From NCBI GenBank assembly GCA_963790585.1, contig CAWBOY010000007.1, positions 620,001-684,000 of the forward strand: 64,000 bases of DNA, given 5' to 3'. Positions 1-8,728 of this stretch are shown one piece after another. Origin of the DNA: CAWBOY01 sp963790585. GTDB taxonomy: Bacteria; Planctomycetota; Planctomycetia; Gemmatales; Gemmataceae. The position numbers and the translations under genes are program-made. Numbering within the stretch: position 1 is the first letter of the stretch; the number at the start of each line of letters is the position of its first letter. The notes under the pieces were generated by a model. That model saw only the letters and a program-made list of their open reading frames with translations, ran no database searches and had not been told where the DNA came from.

Positions 1-1
1 A

Positions 2-106
2 CCGCCGGCCATTGTCCGTGAAATCCTTCCCATGTCGCCAGACTATCGAGCGGCGGCCGAAAGTGATCGCGTAAAGGCATTTTTTGAGCCCCCTCGAACA
101 TTTTAG
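2..106 (+). CDS. C-terminal end of an unidentified protein (partial)
   Basis: An open frame enters from the left edge and stops at TAG 104-106, giving 34 residues ending in VKAFFEPPRTF. The composition (charged, no low complexity) is what a coding tail would look like, but there is too little to name a family. It is followed by only 29 bases before the convergent lyase gene, so the two genes would end tail to tail. It could be a chance frame. Confidence 0.35.
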   Translation, partial: PPAIVREILPMSPDYRAAAESDRVKAFFEPPRTF

Positions 107-135
107 CCTACGAGCACTGTTGTACTCTTCATATC

Positions 136-2313
136 CTAATCCTCCTTCAGTTCCAAGCGCAAGTAGTCGTACACCACGCCCGTGGTGACTTCCCCAGCGG
201 GCACAGTGAGCTGCATCTCGTTTTCACCTTTTTTCAACAGCGCCGCGTCGAATTTCAAGGTCAGTTCCTGCCAGACGCTCTTATTGGTGTTGTAGCGCAG
301 GGCGTTGGTCGGCGTTGGTCGAAGCGTGCCGGCGCTCTTGCCGTTGACCTTGACCTCCAAACCGCCATTGCCGTCGGCTCCCGCCAAGGCAACGCGCAGC
401 GCCCCCTCGCCCTTCGCCGCGTGGTCCATGTCGAACTTGATGGTCCAGGTGGTCGCCCGTCCCCGGCCGTAGATGCGCCAGGGGCCGGAGGTGTTTGTCT
501 GTGGATAGGTCTCTAGGGATTCGGCCTTCACCCAACCGAAGCGCTGGTTGGCGGGATCCTTCGCCTCCGGATTCATCCAAGCCGTCGATGTGGCATGGGG
601 CGTCTGCTGAAAGAACCAATCCTTGCGATAATCGCTTTTGCCGATGGTGTAAGTGATGTCGTTTGGGAAAAGCAATGGATAGCGCAGGCCCCAGCCCCAG
701 AGCCAATAGTTTTCACCATCTCCCTTGAAAAACTTGTCGCCAGCCCGGGTAGGGTAGCCGATCTCCCAAATCTGCCTACCATAGCGTATCGGCTTCCATT
801 CCAGTTTCTTCAAATCAAGCGTCTTGCCAGCCTCGACGGTGATATCGGTCCGGGCAAATTCACCCAGCACGCCGTCGGCAAAGGCATGCAAGGTGTATTT
901 GCCTGGGCGCACTTTGGTAATCGTAAATTGGCCATCCTCGGTTCCATCATTCCAGAATTGATAATGCTTGGCGTCATGCACCCAATCTCTGGCGCTGCGC
1001 CCGCCCGCTCCTGTTTCATCGGGATACGCCAAACCGACCGTCAGATGGGGCAGCTTGGTCGTGGCCGCCTGTGCGTCGTCGAGTACCAGTTGGCCCACCA
1101 CTGTGCCGCGCTCATCCTTGTGCGGGTAGTCCACGCCGTTGACCCAGTCGTAAGGCCACTTGGCGGACTCTTTCTTCGCCTGGCTCAGAGCGTCTTGCCA
1201 CAAGGCGGTCGCGTTGTTCTTCCAGGCCGCCGGCAACGTAGGATTGCCAGCGGTCGCGGTCAACGCATCCATGTCGGCTTGGGACGGTGTCTGAAAGCTC
1301 TCCAAGGAATTCAAATAAAGGAACATCGGGCCGATGACCTTACTCCATTTTTCGCCGGCCGCGACGTTACACGTCGCCCCGCCGCCGTAGTGTGTTCCCC
1401 TCCAATAGTTGAGGATGATCGGATCCGGGTTACCGTTATCGCCGAAGTGACAGACCAACTCCTGTTTGGAGGCGCCGCCGCTGAGGTATTCGATGGTCGG
1501 ATTGATGAACCAAATGCCGACATGTTGCTTGGTACTTGACCAGCCATAGGCAGGAATCTTATATTGGATGGCGTTGTAGCTGTATTTGTGCTCGACCGAA
1601 TTCTTGTAGATTCCCTTGGTCAAGATGCGCTGCTCCTTGGCATGAACGACCACACCCGTACCCCAATCCCTGGGCGCGCATTGCAACATGTTGCGATCGG
1701 CATCGACCGAGATCCAGTCAAATGTTTGATTGATTTTGGTGATAAAGCGACTTTCCGGCATTCGAAGCGGGCCATAGGTCTCGGGATGAGAGAAAATCGC
1801 ATAGACATAAATGCCACTGTCGCCGCGGCCCAGCGCGTAACGAATCTCCATATCGCAATTCACCGTACCGCCGCCCGGCGCGCCGGGAGAGCCGGGCGTT
1901 AATCCCGCCGTTGGGTCGCCTTTGGTGACGCCCTTGATGGAGATCTCGCCGCGCTCGCCGCCGTTTTTCGTCGGGTCAATCGTGATCGATTGCGACAGGC
2001 CGCCGACCTTCGACGCCGCGGACGGATCCTGCTCCCAATACCCGGCCCGCCCCTGCTCGTGGCCCATCGTATCAAGGCCCTTGTAGATCAGCGACTCGAG
2101 ATCGCCGTTGCGTTTGTTGACGCGCGCGGTGACGATGCCATTGGTCAGCGTAAAACTTTTGCCATCGTCGGTAATGGTGACGCCCGTTTTGACATCGGGC
2201 TTGGCGACCACAGGAGCGGGATCGGCCGCATTAAGGAGCGGCGAAACCGGGGCTCCTGCGAGTATGGCGGAAAGGACAAGCGTACATAGGCCGGCAAATC
2301 GAGAGGTATTCAT
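136..2313 (-). CDS. secreted rhamnogalacturonan lyase-like protein (PL4 type)
   Basis: The protein of about 725 residues has the three-part build of polysaccharide lyase family 4: a long N-terminal beta-sandwich, a short FnIII-like domain beginning RGTVVGQLVLDD (about residue 400), and a C-terminal carbohydrate-binding-like domain with IWEIGYPTRAGDKFFKGDG and a tail of beta strands. PL4 enzymes cleave the rhamnose-galacturonate backbone of pectin by beta-elimination outside the cell. I place the start at ATG 2313 (MNTSRFAGL), because this gives a clean signal peptide with a hydrophobic core and cleavage near LLNAADP; the longer frame upstream adds 25 residues unlike a signal. Catalytic residues were not checked against a structure, so activity is inferred from fold-level resemblance. 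Confidence 0.82.
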   Translation of the reverse strand: MNTSRFAGLCTLVLSAILAGAPVSPLLNAADPAPVVAKPDVKTGVTITDDGKSFTLTNGIVTARVNKRNGDLESLIYKGLDTMGHEQGRAGYWEQDPSAASKVGGLSQSITIDPTKNGGERGEISIKGVTKGDPTAGLTPGSPGAPGGGTVNCDMEIRYALGRGDSGIYVYAIFSHPETYGPLRMPESRFITKINQTFDWISVDADRNMLQCAPRDWGTGVVVHAKEQRILTKGIYKNSVEHKYSYNAIQYKIPAYGWSSTKQHVGIWFINPTIEYLSGGASKQELVCHFGDNGNPDPIILNYWRGTHYGGGATCNVAAGEKWSKVIGPMFLYLNSLESFQTPSQADMDALTATAGNPTLPAAWKNNATALWQDALSQAKKESAKWPYDWVNGVDYPHKDERGTVVGQLVLDDAQAATTKLPHLTVGLAYPDETGAGGRSARDWVHDAKHYQFWNDGTEDGQFTITKVRPGKYTLHAFADGVLGEFARTDITVEAGKTLDLKKLEWKPIRYGRQIWEIGYPTRAGDKFFKGDGENYWLWGWGLRYPLLFPNDITYTIGKSDYRKDWFFQQTPHATSTAWMNPEAKDPANQRFGWVKAESLETYPQTNTSGPWRIYGRGRATTWTIKFDMDHAAKGEGALRVALAGADGNGGLEVKVNGKSAGTLRPTPTNALRYNTNKSVWQELTLKFDAALLKKGENEMQLTVPAGEVTTGVVYDYLRLELKED

Positions 2314-2400
2314 CGCTGGACCGCATGGGTGGAATTTATCCTGTGCCTGGCTGCCGATTATTTCACGCAGTGCGGGGCTTGGCAACAAATTTATCGACGC

Positions 2401-2811
2401 TTACCAATGGAATGGAAGACAATGTAACAGGGTGTTAAGCCGCGTTCGGGCCACTTGGATGGTGACCTCGGTTGGCGCGTTCGGATCGTCGCGCCCTTGT
2501 ACTAGATAGTTGCGGTACTCGCGGACCTCGTGAACATCGTCTCGAACGTCTTCTGAGATTGCCCGGCCCTGTCTGACGCCCCCAGTCCAATCTATGAGGT
2601 TACGCGTACTAATTCGGTCGTCGGCTTTGTCCGTGATGCGACGATGATAGGATCGCAGCGCCGTCTCGAACTCCGCCCACATCCTAATCAGATAAGTTGA
2701 CTCGATGTTGCTGGCAGCCTTGACGAGATCGCGGGGCGACGTCCTATTCGGTAATTGGGCAACGTTGGCTTGAACAGTTTGACTGTAGTGGTTAATCGCT
2801 GCGATTACCAC
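2401..2811 (-). CDS. hypothetical HEPN-like protein, GTG start or frameshifted N-terminus
   Basis: An all-helical 136-residue protein of unknown function. The segment VREYRNYLVQGRDD near residue 100 resembles the R-N-x-x-x-H motif of HEPN-type RNases, but the usual His is Gln, so it would be catalytically altered if it is HEPN at all. The frame only has a GTG start at 2811. A better placed ATG at 2867 overlaps the stop of the upstream gene but lies in another frame and stops after 20 codons (MAERQAFIDRVKGES...). Joining the two with a one-base shift gives one longer protein translationally coupled to its neighbour. This fits the other indels in the window. Confidence 0.6.
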   Translation of the reverse strand: MVIAAINHYSQTVQANVAQLPNRTSPRDLVKAASNIESTYLIRMWAEFETALRSYHRRITDKADDRISTRNLIDWTGGVRQGRAISEDVRDDVHEVREYRNYLVQGRDDPNAPTEVTIQVARTRLNTLLHCLPFHW

Positions 2812-2859
2812 GTAACACTCGCGCTCTCGCCCTTGACCCGGTCTATGAAGGCCTGACGT

Positions 2860-3303
2860 TCAGCCATTGGCAGCCATCTCGTCGAGGATCGCGACGATAG
2901 TCTTTTCGGAGTAAGGCCGGGGCGTGTTTTCGATAACGCTTCTCGCCACAGTTGGGTCGGGCCGTTCAGCGTAATGCAGGATCCATTGATCGCCCTCGAG
3001 GTAGAGGCTCGCGATATCGTCGTATGCCGGTGCTACATACAGGTCGACCGCCCCATTGGCGCCCGGGACAAAGCGGGCGACCGGGTTCAGGACGACCTCG
3101 ACAGTGTCTTTCTCCATGAGCAACACCGGAACTTTGTAGGTCCCAAGCTCGCGTTCGGTGACCGTTTTGTCGATCCGCCGAGTCCGCCAGCCAGCCGCCT
3201 GGGCCCAGCCTTTGACCTCGTCAACCAGCATGTTCAGGCGGCCCAGCCACTCGCTCTTTACAGAATCCGAGTCGACCCTTAGCCTTGCTTCGCCTGTCGC
3301 CAT
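2860..3303 (-). CDS. hypothetical protein, 147 aa
   Basis: I do not recognise the family. It is a soluble alpha/beta protein without signal peptide or membrane segment. The start ATG 3303 is preceded by a good Shine-Dalgarno (GAGGAGGG, about 7 bases upstream). It is followed directly by the HEPN-like gene on the same strand, with the stop of this gene overlapping an ATG, so the two probably form a small operon. A two-gene unit of a HEPN-like protein and a partner suggests a toxin-antitoxin or defence arrangement, but no motif in this protein supports that independently. Confidence 0.6.
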   Translation of the reverse strand: MATGEARLRVDSDSVKSEWLGRLNMLVDEVKGWAQAAGWRTRRIDKTVTERELGTYKVPVLLMEKDTVEVVLNPVARFVPGANGAVDLYVAPAYDDIASLYLEGDQWILHYAERPDPTVARSVIENTPRPYSEKTIVAILDEMAANG

Positions 3304-3457
3304 TGCCTAGCCCTCCTCAGATCGACTCAGTTGGGTTGGCCCGCGTATTGAGGCCAATGCAAGTATATACGAATACACGAACAGCTCGCCACCCTCAAAG
3401 CAAGCGAGCGAAAAACCTCATAAAATGCCGCTATTCCCCAAAGGCGGAGAGATTTCC

Positions 3458-4561
3458 ATGAAACGCTTACGCTTCGTGATGATCGGCGGGTTTCTCGGCG
3501 CCGGCAAGACGACCACGCTCGCTCGGCTGGCGCGCTTTTATCAAGCGCGCGGGCAAAAGGTCGGCCTCGTCACCAACGATCAGGCCCAGGATCTGGTCGA
3601 TACGACGAGTCTGCGCGCTCAAGGATTCTCGGTGGAGGAAGTCGCGGGCGCCTGCTTTTGCTGCCGTTTTGACGACCTCGTTGGCAAAGTCAGTCAGCTG
3701 GAAACCGAGCAAAGGCCCGACGTCATCCTGGCCGAGCCGGTCGGCAGTTGTACGGATCTCGTGGCCACCGTCGTCCAGCCGTTGCGCGACCTCTACGGAC
3801 AACGTTTTGAAGTGGCGCCGTATCCCGTGCTGTTCAAGCCAAGTCATGGTCTAAAGATTTTACGCGGAGAAACAGGAGCGGGCTTTTCTCCCAAGGCGGC
3901 TTACATCTTCACCAAGCAGCTTGAAGAAGCCGATGCCATCGTCATCAATCGCGTCGATGAGATTGACGCCACGACCCTGCAGGAGGTCAACGGCCGTGTG
4001 AGCCGCACCTATCCCGGCGTGCCGATTCTGCGGCTATCGGCCAAGACGGGCCAGGGCTTCGAGGCGCTGACCGAGCTGCTCGATCAGCAGGGGGCGTTCG
4101 GCAAGAAGATTCTCGACATCGATTACGACACCTATGCCGAGGGCGAAGCCGAACTGGGCTGGCTCAACGCCGCCGCCCGAGTCAAGGCAGGCCAGGTGAT
4201 CGACCTCGATAAGCTGCTGCTCGAATTGGTCGGCAAGCTGCGCGAGGACTTCGCGGGCGTCGGCGCTGAGGTGGCCCATCTGAAAGCGATCGGTCTCGAA
4301 GGCGGCGCGTTCGGCGTGGCCAACCTTGTCAGTAGCGCTGCCGGGCCGGAGCTGTCGCTGCCGTCGCGCGCGAAGGCGTCGTCGTTCGAGCTGATCGTCA
4401 ATGCGCGCGTGGCGGCCGATCCCGCCATGATCGAGGGCCAGGTGCGGCGGACGGTGGAGATGGTCTGTTGGAATTATGGGGCGAATGTGGAGTTTGGGTC
4501 GGTGCAGAGTTTCCGCCCCGGCCGACCGATGCCGACGCATCGGTATGCGACGGCGAAGTGA
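3458..4561 (+). CDS. CobW/COG0523 family G3E GTPase
   Basis: A 367-residue P-loop GTPase of the CobW type, which uses GTP hydrolysis to help load metals (zinc, cobalt and others) into target proteins. Visible motifs are the Walker A GGFLGAGKTTT near residue 11, the metal-binding CxCC motif as CFCC in GACFCCRFDD near residue 68, and the guanine-specificity motif NRVDEID. The start at ATG 3458 (MKRLRFVMIGG) is chosen because GGCGGAGAG lies just upstream and the P-loop begins at once as in relatives; the frame opens 11 codons earlier. The C-terminal half does not obviously carry the standard CobW C-terminal domain. It stands alone, so the metal cannot be guessed from neighbours. Confidence 0.88.
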   Translation: MKRLRFVMIGGFLGAGKTTTLARLARFYQARGQKVGLVTNDQAQDLVDTTSLRAQGFSVEEVAGACFCCRFDDLVGKVSQLETEQRPDVILAEPVGSCTDLVATVVQPLRDLYGQRFEVAPYPVLFKPSHGLKILRGETGAGFSPKAAYIFTKQLEEADAIVINRVDEIDATTLQEVNGRVSRTYPGVPILRLSAKTGQGFEALTELLDQQGAFGKKILDIDYDTYAEGEAELGWLNAAARVKAGQVIDLDKLLLELVGKLREDFAGVGAEVAHLKAIGLEGGAFGVANLVSSAAGPELSLPSRAKASSFELIVNARVAADPAMIEGQVRRTVEMVCWNYGANVEFGSVQSFRPGRPMPTHRYATAK

Positions 4562-4567
4562 TAATAA

Positions 4568-5054
4568 TGTCTCCCCTCTCCCTTAGGGAGAGGGGTTGGG
4601 GGTGAGGGGAAATCTATGGCAGACAAAATCCCATCACGAGAACTTGCGCGCCAATTACGCCGTCAAATGACGCCGGCAGAAAGCATTTTTTGGCGAGCTC
4701 TTCGTGGTCGTCGCTTTGCAGGATATAAATTTCGCCGCCAACACCCGATCGGACCTTTCATCGCTCACATGGCCTGTCATGAATGCAAACTAATTATTGA
4801 GGTGGATGGTTCGACTCATTGTGGCGAGGAACGGAAGGATCGGCTAAGAACAGACTACCTTCAATCGCAGGGCTGGATGGTGGTCCGATTCTGGAATACG
4901 CAAATTTATGAGGAATTCGAGCCAGTTCTTGAAGTGATATTTCGTGAATGTGAGGCACGTAATCCCTCTAATTCTTCAAGTGCTGGTGTAAAGACGAATT
5001 CGGCGGAAACGCATCCCCTCACCCCCAACCCCTCTCCCAGAGGGAGAGGGGAGA
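4568..5054. mobile_element. inverted repeats (family E) boxing the DUF559 gene
   Basis: A copy of a roughly 40-base element reading CCCCTCTCCC...GGGAGAGGGGTTGGGGGTGAGGGG lies at about 4570-4609, and the same element in reverse orientation lies at about 5014-5053. Each copy carries its own small hairpin (CCTCTCCC/GGGAGAGG). They enclose the DUF559 gene exactly, with the right copy read through as the C-terminal tail LTPNPSPRGRGE. A gene-less inverted pair of the same repeat occurs at 28458-28554. The arrangement is that of a small mobile unit with terminal inverted repeats and a MITE-like derivative; mobility is inferred. Confidence 0.55.
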
Positions 5055-5080
5055 AAGCAGGCTCGGTTCGCCCGTGTTGA
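4616..5080 (+). CDS. DUF559 domain endonuclease-like protein
   Basis: The 154-residue protein matches the DUF559 pattern: an N-terminal RQLRRQMTPAESIFWRALRGR segment, FRRQHPIGPF, then the PD-(D/E)XK-like core LIIEVDGSTH (acidic catalytic pair E and D) and VVRFWN. The family is related to very-short-patch-repair (Vsr) endonucleases. The last 30 or so residues are translated from the flanking repeat and are probably not part of the fold. ATG 4616 immediately follows the left repeat copy, with GAGGGGAAATCT acting as ribosome binding site, so translation signals are supplied by the repeat. The role in the cell is unknown; the flanking repeats suggest a part in their spread. Confidence 0.8.
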   Translation: MADKIPSRELARQLRRQMTPAESIFWRALRGRRFAGYKFRRQHPIGPFIAHMACHECKLIIEVDGSTHCGEERKDRLRTDYLQSQGWMVVRFWNTQIYEEFEPVLEVIFRECEARNPSNSSSAGVKTNSAETHPLTPNPSPRGRGEKAGSVRPC

Positions 5081-5091
5081 TGCGTTTCCAC

Positions 5092-5664
5092 TCACTCTTT
5101 GACGCGGCTCAGGTATTCGCCGTTGCGGGTGTCGATCGCGATCAGTTCGCCGATGCCGATGAACGCTGGGACCTGGATCTTCAGGCCGGTTTCCAGCGTC
5201 GCCGGTTTGTATTGGGCCGACGCGGTGGCGCCCTTGATCGATGGTTCGGTATCCGTCACGCGCAACTCGACCGTGGCGGGCAATTCGAGGCTGAGGGCCT
5301 TTTCGTCGTAGAAGGTGACTGCGGCTTTATTTTCTTCCTTCAAATACGGCATCAGATCGCCGATCATCTCTTCCGAAAGCGTAATCTGATCGTACGTTTC
5401 CGTATCCATGAAGACGTAGCCGTCGATGTCTTTGTACAGGTACTGCATCTCGCGCTTTTCGAGATAGGCTTGCTCCACTTTGTCTTCCGGGTGGACGCGC
5501 TGATCGAGGACAAAGCCGGTCTTGATGTTCTTAACGCGGATGCGAAGCTTGGACGGCAGATTGCCCGGCGTCTTCAGCTCGCGGTCGACAATCTGATAGA
5601 GTTGACCGTCTTCACCGACGATCACCATTCCCTTACGCAAATCGACGTATAAAACCGAGGCCAT
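5092..5664 (-). CDS. efp: elongation factor P
   Basis: A 190-residue protein with the three beta-barrel domains of EF-P: the N-terminal KOW-like domain from MASVLYVDLRKGMVI, the S1-like middle domain with YVFMDTETYDQI, and the C-terminal domain with VTDTEPSIKGATASAQYKPATLETGL, the family signature. EF-P enters the ribosomal E site and relieves stalling at proline runs. The start ATG 5664 is preceded by GGAGGG. The loop that carries the modified Lys34 (PGKG) in E. coli reads PGNLPSK here, so the usual lysine is Asn and the nearest lysine lies four residues later. This implies either no modification or a non-standard one. Confidence 0.93.
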   Translation of the reverse strand: MASVLYVDLRKGMVIVGEDGQLYQIVDRELKTPGNLPSKLRIRVKNIKTGFVLDQRVHPEDKVEQAYLEKREMQYLYKDIDGYVFMDTETYDQITLSEEMIGDLMPYLKEENKAAVTFYDEKALSLELPATVELRVTDTEPSIKGATASAQYKPATLETGLKIQVPAFIGIGELIAIDTRNGEYLSRVKE

Positions 5665-6008
5665 GGCCCCTCCCTGCGCAGCGGAGAAACGAACGAATAG
5701 CGACCGTCCGCATGACGCGGGTCGATCCGCCACCAATTTCGCATGGTAATGAAAGCGGGCAAGATGGTCAAGATTTGCCGGATTGGGCGGCGCCAGGTGT
5801 AGCTAAATTCCCTGTGGTGAGCTTGGGTTTCAGCCGCCCTGGGCGCTCCCGGCCGCGCCGAAGATTCGAAGGTCGCCTTTCCTTTTTCTCCTTACTTGGC
5901 TAGAGAACCGCTGCGCACTCAAGCACACACCTCGGTTTGGTCGATACCTGAATCACGTAAATCTCTCTTGCCATGTAAACCGCCCAATCGCCTCGGAGGG
6001 GACGGCAG

Positions 6009-7478
6009 ATGGTTTTCTGTTCGCCGATCTTTCTCTTCGCTTTCTTGCCAGTGGTGTTGGCCGTCCACTTCCTGTTGCCGCGCGTGCTGCGCAATACCTG
6101 GCTGCTCTTCGCTAGTTTGTTCTTCTACGCCTGGGGCGAGCTTGGCTACACGGTCGTCATGCTCGGGTCGATTTTATTCAACTATGCGCTTGTTCTCGCC
6201 GCCGAGCACTTCCGCAAGCGTGGCTATGAACGTGTCATAATCGCGCTGGCGATCGTGGTCAATCTTGGTGTTTTGATAGCTTTTAAGTATGCTTACTTTC
6301 TGGCCGCCAATCTCGACGTCGTCTTGAGTCTCTGCCACCTGCGGCAAATCAAGATGGAGCCGCTTCATCTACCGATCGGCATCTCGTTTTTCACCTTTCA
6401 CGCCCTGTCGTATGTGGTGGACGTCTATCGTGGCCGCACGCCGGCGCAGAAAAATCCGATCGATTTCGGTCTCTATATCACGCTCTTTCCGCAACTGGTC
6501 GCCGGGCCGATTGTGCGCTACACCGATGTCGCCGCTCAACTGGCGCAGCGCGCCGTGACCGACTCGTCCTTCGCGGGAGGCGTGCGGCGGTTCATCTTCG
6601 GCCTGGCCAAGAAGATGCTGATCGCCAATTCCCTGGCGGCGGTGGTCGATCATGTTTACGGCTGCGAAACTTTTGCCCCGCTCCTGGCCAACGAGATGAC
6701 TTTCGGCGCCGCCTGGCTTGGCTCCATCTGTTACATGCTCCAAATTTATTTTGACTTCTCCGGCTATTCCGACATGGCGATCGGCCTCGCCGCGATGCTC
6801 GGCTTCACGTTCAAGGAAAATTTTGAACATCCGTATATCGCTCGCTCGATCACCGATTTTTGGCGCCGCTGGCATATTTCGCTATCCACCTGGTTCCGAG
6901 ACTACTTGTATATCCCCATGGGTGGCAATCGCGTCGGCCCAGTCCGCTTGGGCTTCAATCTGTTGACCGTTTTCGTCCTATGTGGCCTGTGGCATGGAGC
7001 CAGTTGGACCTTCCTCCTGTGGGGCCTGTATCACGGCTTGTTCCTCGTCCTCGAGCGCTTCGGCCTGGATAAAGTGTTAGACCGCTTCTGGTCTCCCCTG
7101 CGGCATGTTTACACGCTTCTGGTCGTGTTGGTCGGTTGGGTATTGTTCAAGGCGACGAACCTGGTCCAGGCAGGCCGGGTGTTGAAAGCCATGATCGGCC
7201 TGGGCGCCGCCAACGGACCGTATCTCGTCGAACTCTTGCCGCGCGACGCCGCGCTGGCATTGGTGCTTGGCGTGGTCTTTGCCTGTCCCGTACTCGCCTG
7301 GCTGGAGCGTTGGCAACTCCGCTTGATGTTTTTCCTACGCGGCATCTGGAGTGGGCCGGCTGTGTTGCGTGGAGCGTTCGTCCTGGCGGAGCTGGCCACC
7401 TTGAGCATCCTGTTCGTAGCCTCCATAGCGGAGCTGGCGGCGACGACCTACAACCCGTTTATTTATTTCCGGTTTTGA
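6009..7478 (+). CDS. MBOAT O-acyltransferase, AlgI type
   Basis: A 489-residue polytopic membrane protein of the MBOAT family, matching AlgI/PatA/DltB-type polysaccharide O-acetylation proteins. It begins MVFCSPIFLFAFLPVVL, has the conserved FPQLVAGPI and DFWRRWHISLSTWFRDY segments, and carries the invariant catalytic His in CGLWHGASWTF followed by LWGLYHG. It moves acetyl groups across the inner membrane for transfer to an exported polysaccharide. The next gene, on the same strand 59 bases on, encodes an AlgJ/AlgX-like partner, so the two make an O-acetylation module. The target glycan is unknown since no polysaccharide synthase is in the window. Confidence 0.92.
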   Translation: MVFCSPIFLFAFLPVVLAVHFLLPRVLRNTWLLFASLFFYAWGELGYTVVMLGSILFNYALVLAAEHFRKRGYERVIIALAIVVNLGVLIAFKYAYFLAANLDVVLSLCHLRQIKMEPLHLPIGISFFTFHALSYVVDVYRGRTPAQKNPIDFGLYITLFPQLVAGPIVRYTDVAAQLAQRAVTDSSFAGGVRRFIFGLAKKMLIANSLAAVVDHVYGCETFAPLLANEMTFGAAWLGSICYMLQIYFDFSGYSDMAIGLAAMLGFTFKENFEHPYIARSITDFWRRWHISLSTWFRDYLYIPMGGNRVGPVRLGFNLLTVFVLCGLWHGASWTFLLWGLYHGLFLVLERFGLDKVLDRFWSPLRHVYTLLVVLVGWVLFKATNLVQAGRVLKAMIGLGAANGPYLVELLPRDAALALVLGVVFACPVLAWLERWQLRLMFFLRGIWSGPAVLRGAFVLAELATLSILFVASIAELAATTYNPFIYFRF

Positions 7479-7537
7479 AATAGCGCTTTCCAACAGCGCT
7501 CCCCTCCGGATCGAGGCTAAACATCGAGGACCGACTC

Positions 7538-8671
7538 ATGATCGCCAGGCAGGCGCGAATCTGGATGCGTGATCGAGTGCAAGCTGTACTCTTCGTGCTG
7601 GCCTTGGCAGTGCCTTTGATTTTGTCATGGACCCGAAGCGAGACGCAACCACTTCCGGAAAATCGTCTGCCGGCGCCGCCGCCGGCCTGGAAAGCGTCCC
7701 GTAACTTCCCTCATCAATTCGAAGCCTACTTTCGCGATCGCTTTGGCTTGCGCGACGATCTTGTGCGTGCCCATAACTGGCTCAAGGTTGGGCTCTTCGA
7801 TCTCTCACCCGCGGCAACCGTGACTCTCGGGAAAGATGGCTGGCTTTACTATTCCGGTGAGGAAACGCTCTATGATTTCCAGGGCCGCCGCCCCTTTCAC
7901 GAAGAGCAGCTGAAACACTGGCAGAGCGCGCTCGAACATCGCCGGGATTGCCTGGCCCAGCGTGGCATCCGCTACCTCTTTGTAATCGCCCCCAATAAGC
8001 AGACGATCTATCCCGAGTTTCTCCCCGACGAATGGAACCGCCCCGGCGTCACGCGGCTCGATCAATTCGTTGCCTTCATGCGCGTTCATTCCGATCTGGA
8101 GTTCATCGATCTGCGCCCCGCGTTGCTCCAGGCGAAGCAACGCGAGCAGATCTACAGCAAAACCGATTCGCACTGGAATGACCGCGGCATGTATGTGGCT
8201 TACGACCAGATTCACACAGCTTTGGCCAAGCGCTTTCCCCAGGCGCGACCCTGGCCGCGCAGCGACTTCTTTGATGTGCAAGTCCCCACGACCGGGGGTG
8301 ACTTGAATAGCATGTTAGCTCTGAACAAGCCGTTTGAAGAGGTGTGGCAAGGCCTATTGCCACTGCGGCCGCGCATCGCTGGCATCGCCGATGCCCACAT
8401 GACGGATCGGCAAAAGAGCTTACCGGAAGTTTATCGCCCGGATGCCTATGAAATCGCCGATCTCGCTTTGCCCAAGGCCATCGTTCTTCATGATTCGTTT
8501 GGCTTGCCGCTACGACCTTATCTGGCCCCGCATTTCCGCCGAGTCCTGTTCCTCTGGCAGCGCAACATGGAGATTTCGATCCTCGAACGCGAGAAGCCGG
8601 ATGTAGTGATCCAGGAAATGTGTGAGCGCTTCCTGTGGGACCATCGCAGCCTGGAGACGGAACTGGATTGA
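7538..8671 (+). CDS. AlgJ/AlgX-like SGNH acetyltransferase
   Basis: A 377-residue protein with an N-terminal membrane anchor (residues about 12-28) and a periplasmic SGNH-hydrolase-like domain of the AlgX/AlgJ kind. The N-terminal part has the family block YFRDRFGLRDDLVRAHNW and GKDGWLYYSGE. The catalytic Asp-x-His is in KTDSHWNDRG, and the Ser nucleophile is probably in VLHDSFGLPL. AlgJ-type proteins transfer the acetyl group supplied by the MBOAT partner to the polymer. It directly follows the AlgI-like gene, after a small AGCGCT hairpin, and both are likely co-transcribed. A family C palindrome follows its stop. Confidence 0.85.
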   Translation: MIARQARIWMRDRVQAVLFVLALAVPLILSWTRSETQPLPENRLPAPPPAWKASRNFPHQFEAYFRDRFGLRDDLVRAHNWLKVGLFDLSPAATVTLGKDGWLYYSGEETLYDFQGRRPFHEEQLKHWQSALEHRRDCLAQRGIRYLFVIAPNKQTIYPEFLPDEWNRPGVTRLDQFVAFMRVHSDLEFIDLRPALLQAKQREQIYSKTDSHWNDRGMYVAYDQIHTALAKRFPQARPWPRSDFFDVQVPTTGGDLNSMLALNKPFEEVWQGLLPLRPRIAGIADAHMTDRQKSLPEVYRPDAYEIADLALPKAIVLHDSFGLPLRPYLAPHFRRVLFLWQRNMEISILEREKPDVVIQEMCERFLWDHRSLETELD

Positions 8672-8678
8672 GTCCGCA

Positions 8679-8706
8679 TCTTATATAGCCCCCGGCTTGC
8701 CGGGGG
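8679..8706 (+). repeat. family C palindrome, copy 1
   Basis: TATATAG followed by the perfect hairpin CCCCCGGC-TT-GCCGGGGG, about 10 bases after the stop of the AlgJ-like gene and in the standard orientation (TATATAG side nearest the stop). No T-run follows, so it is not a classic terminator by itself. Confidence 0.85.
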
Positions 8707-8728
8707 TCTTTCCATGAAATAGCCCCCG

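Noticed and set aside
595..1539. 314-codon plus frame
   Set aside because: Antisense to the lyase gene, whose frame has a signal peptide and recognisable domains.
7480..7500. AGCGCT hairpin between the AlgI and AlgJ-like genes as a terminator
   Set aside because: Only six base pairs and no T-run; more likely a chance palindrome inside an operon.
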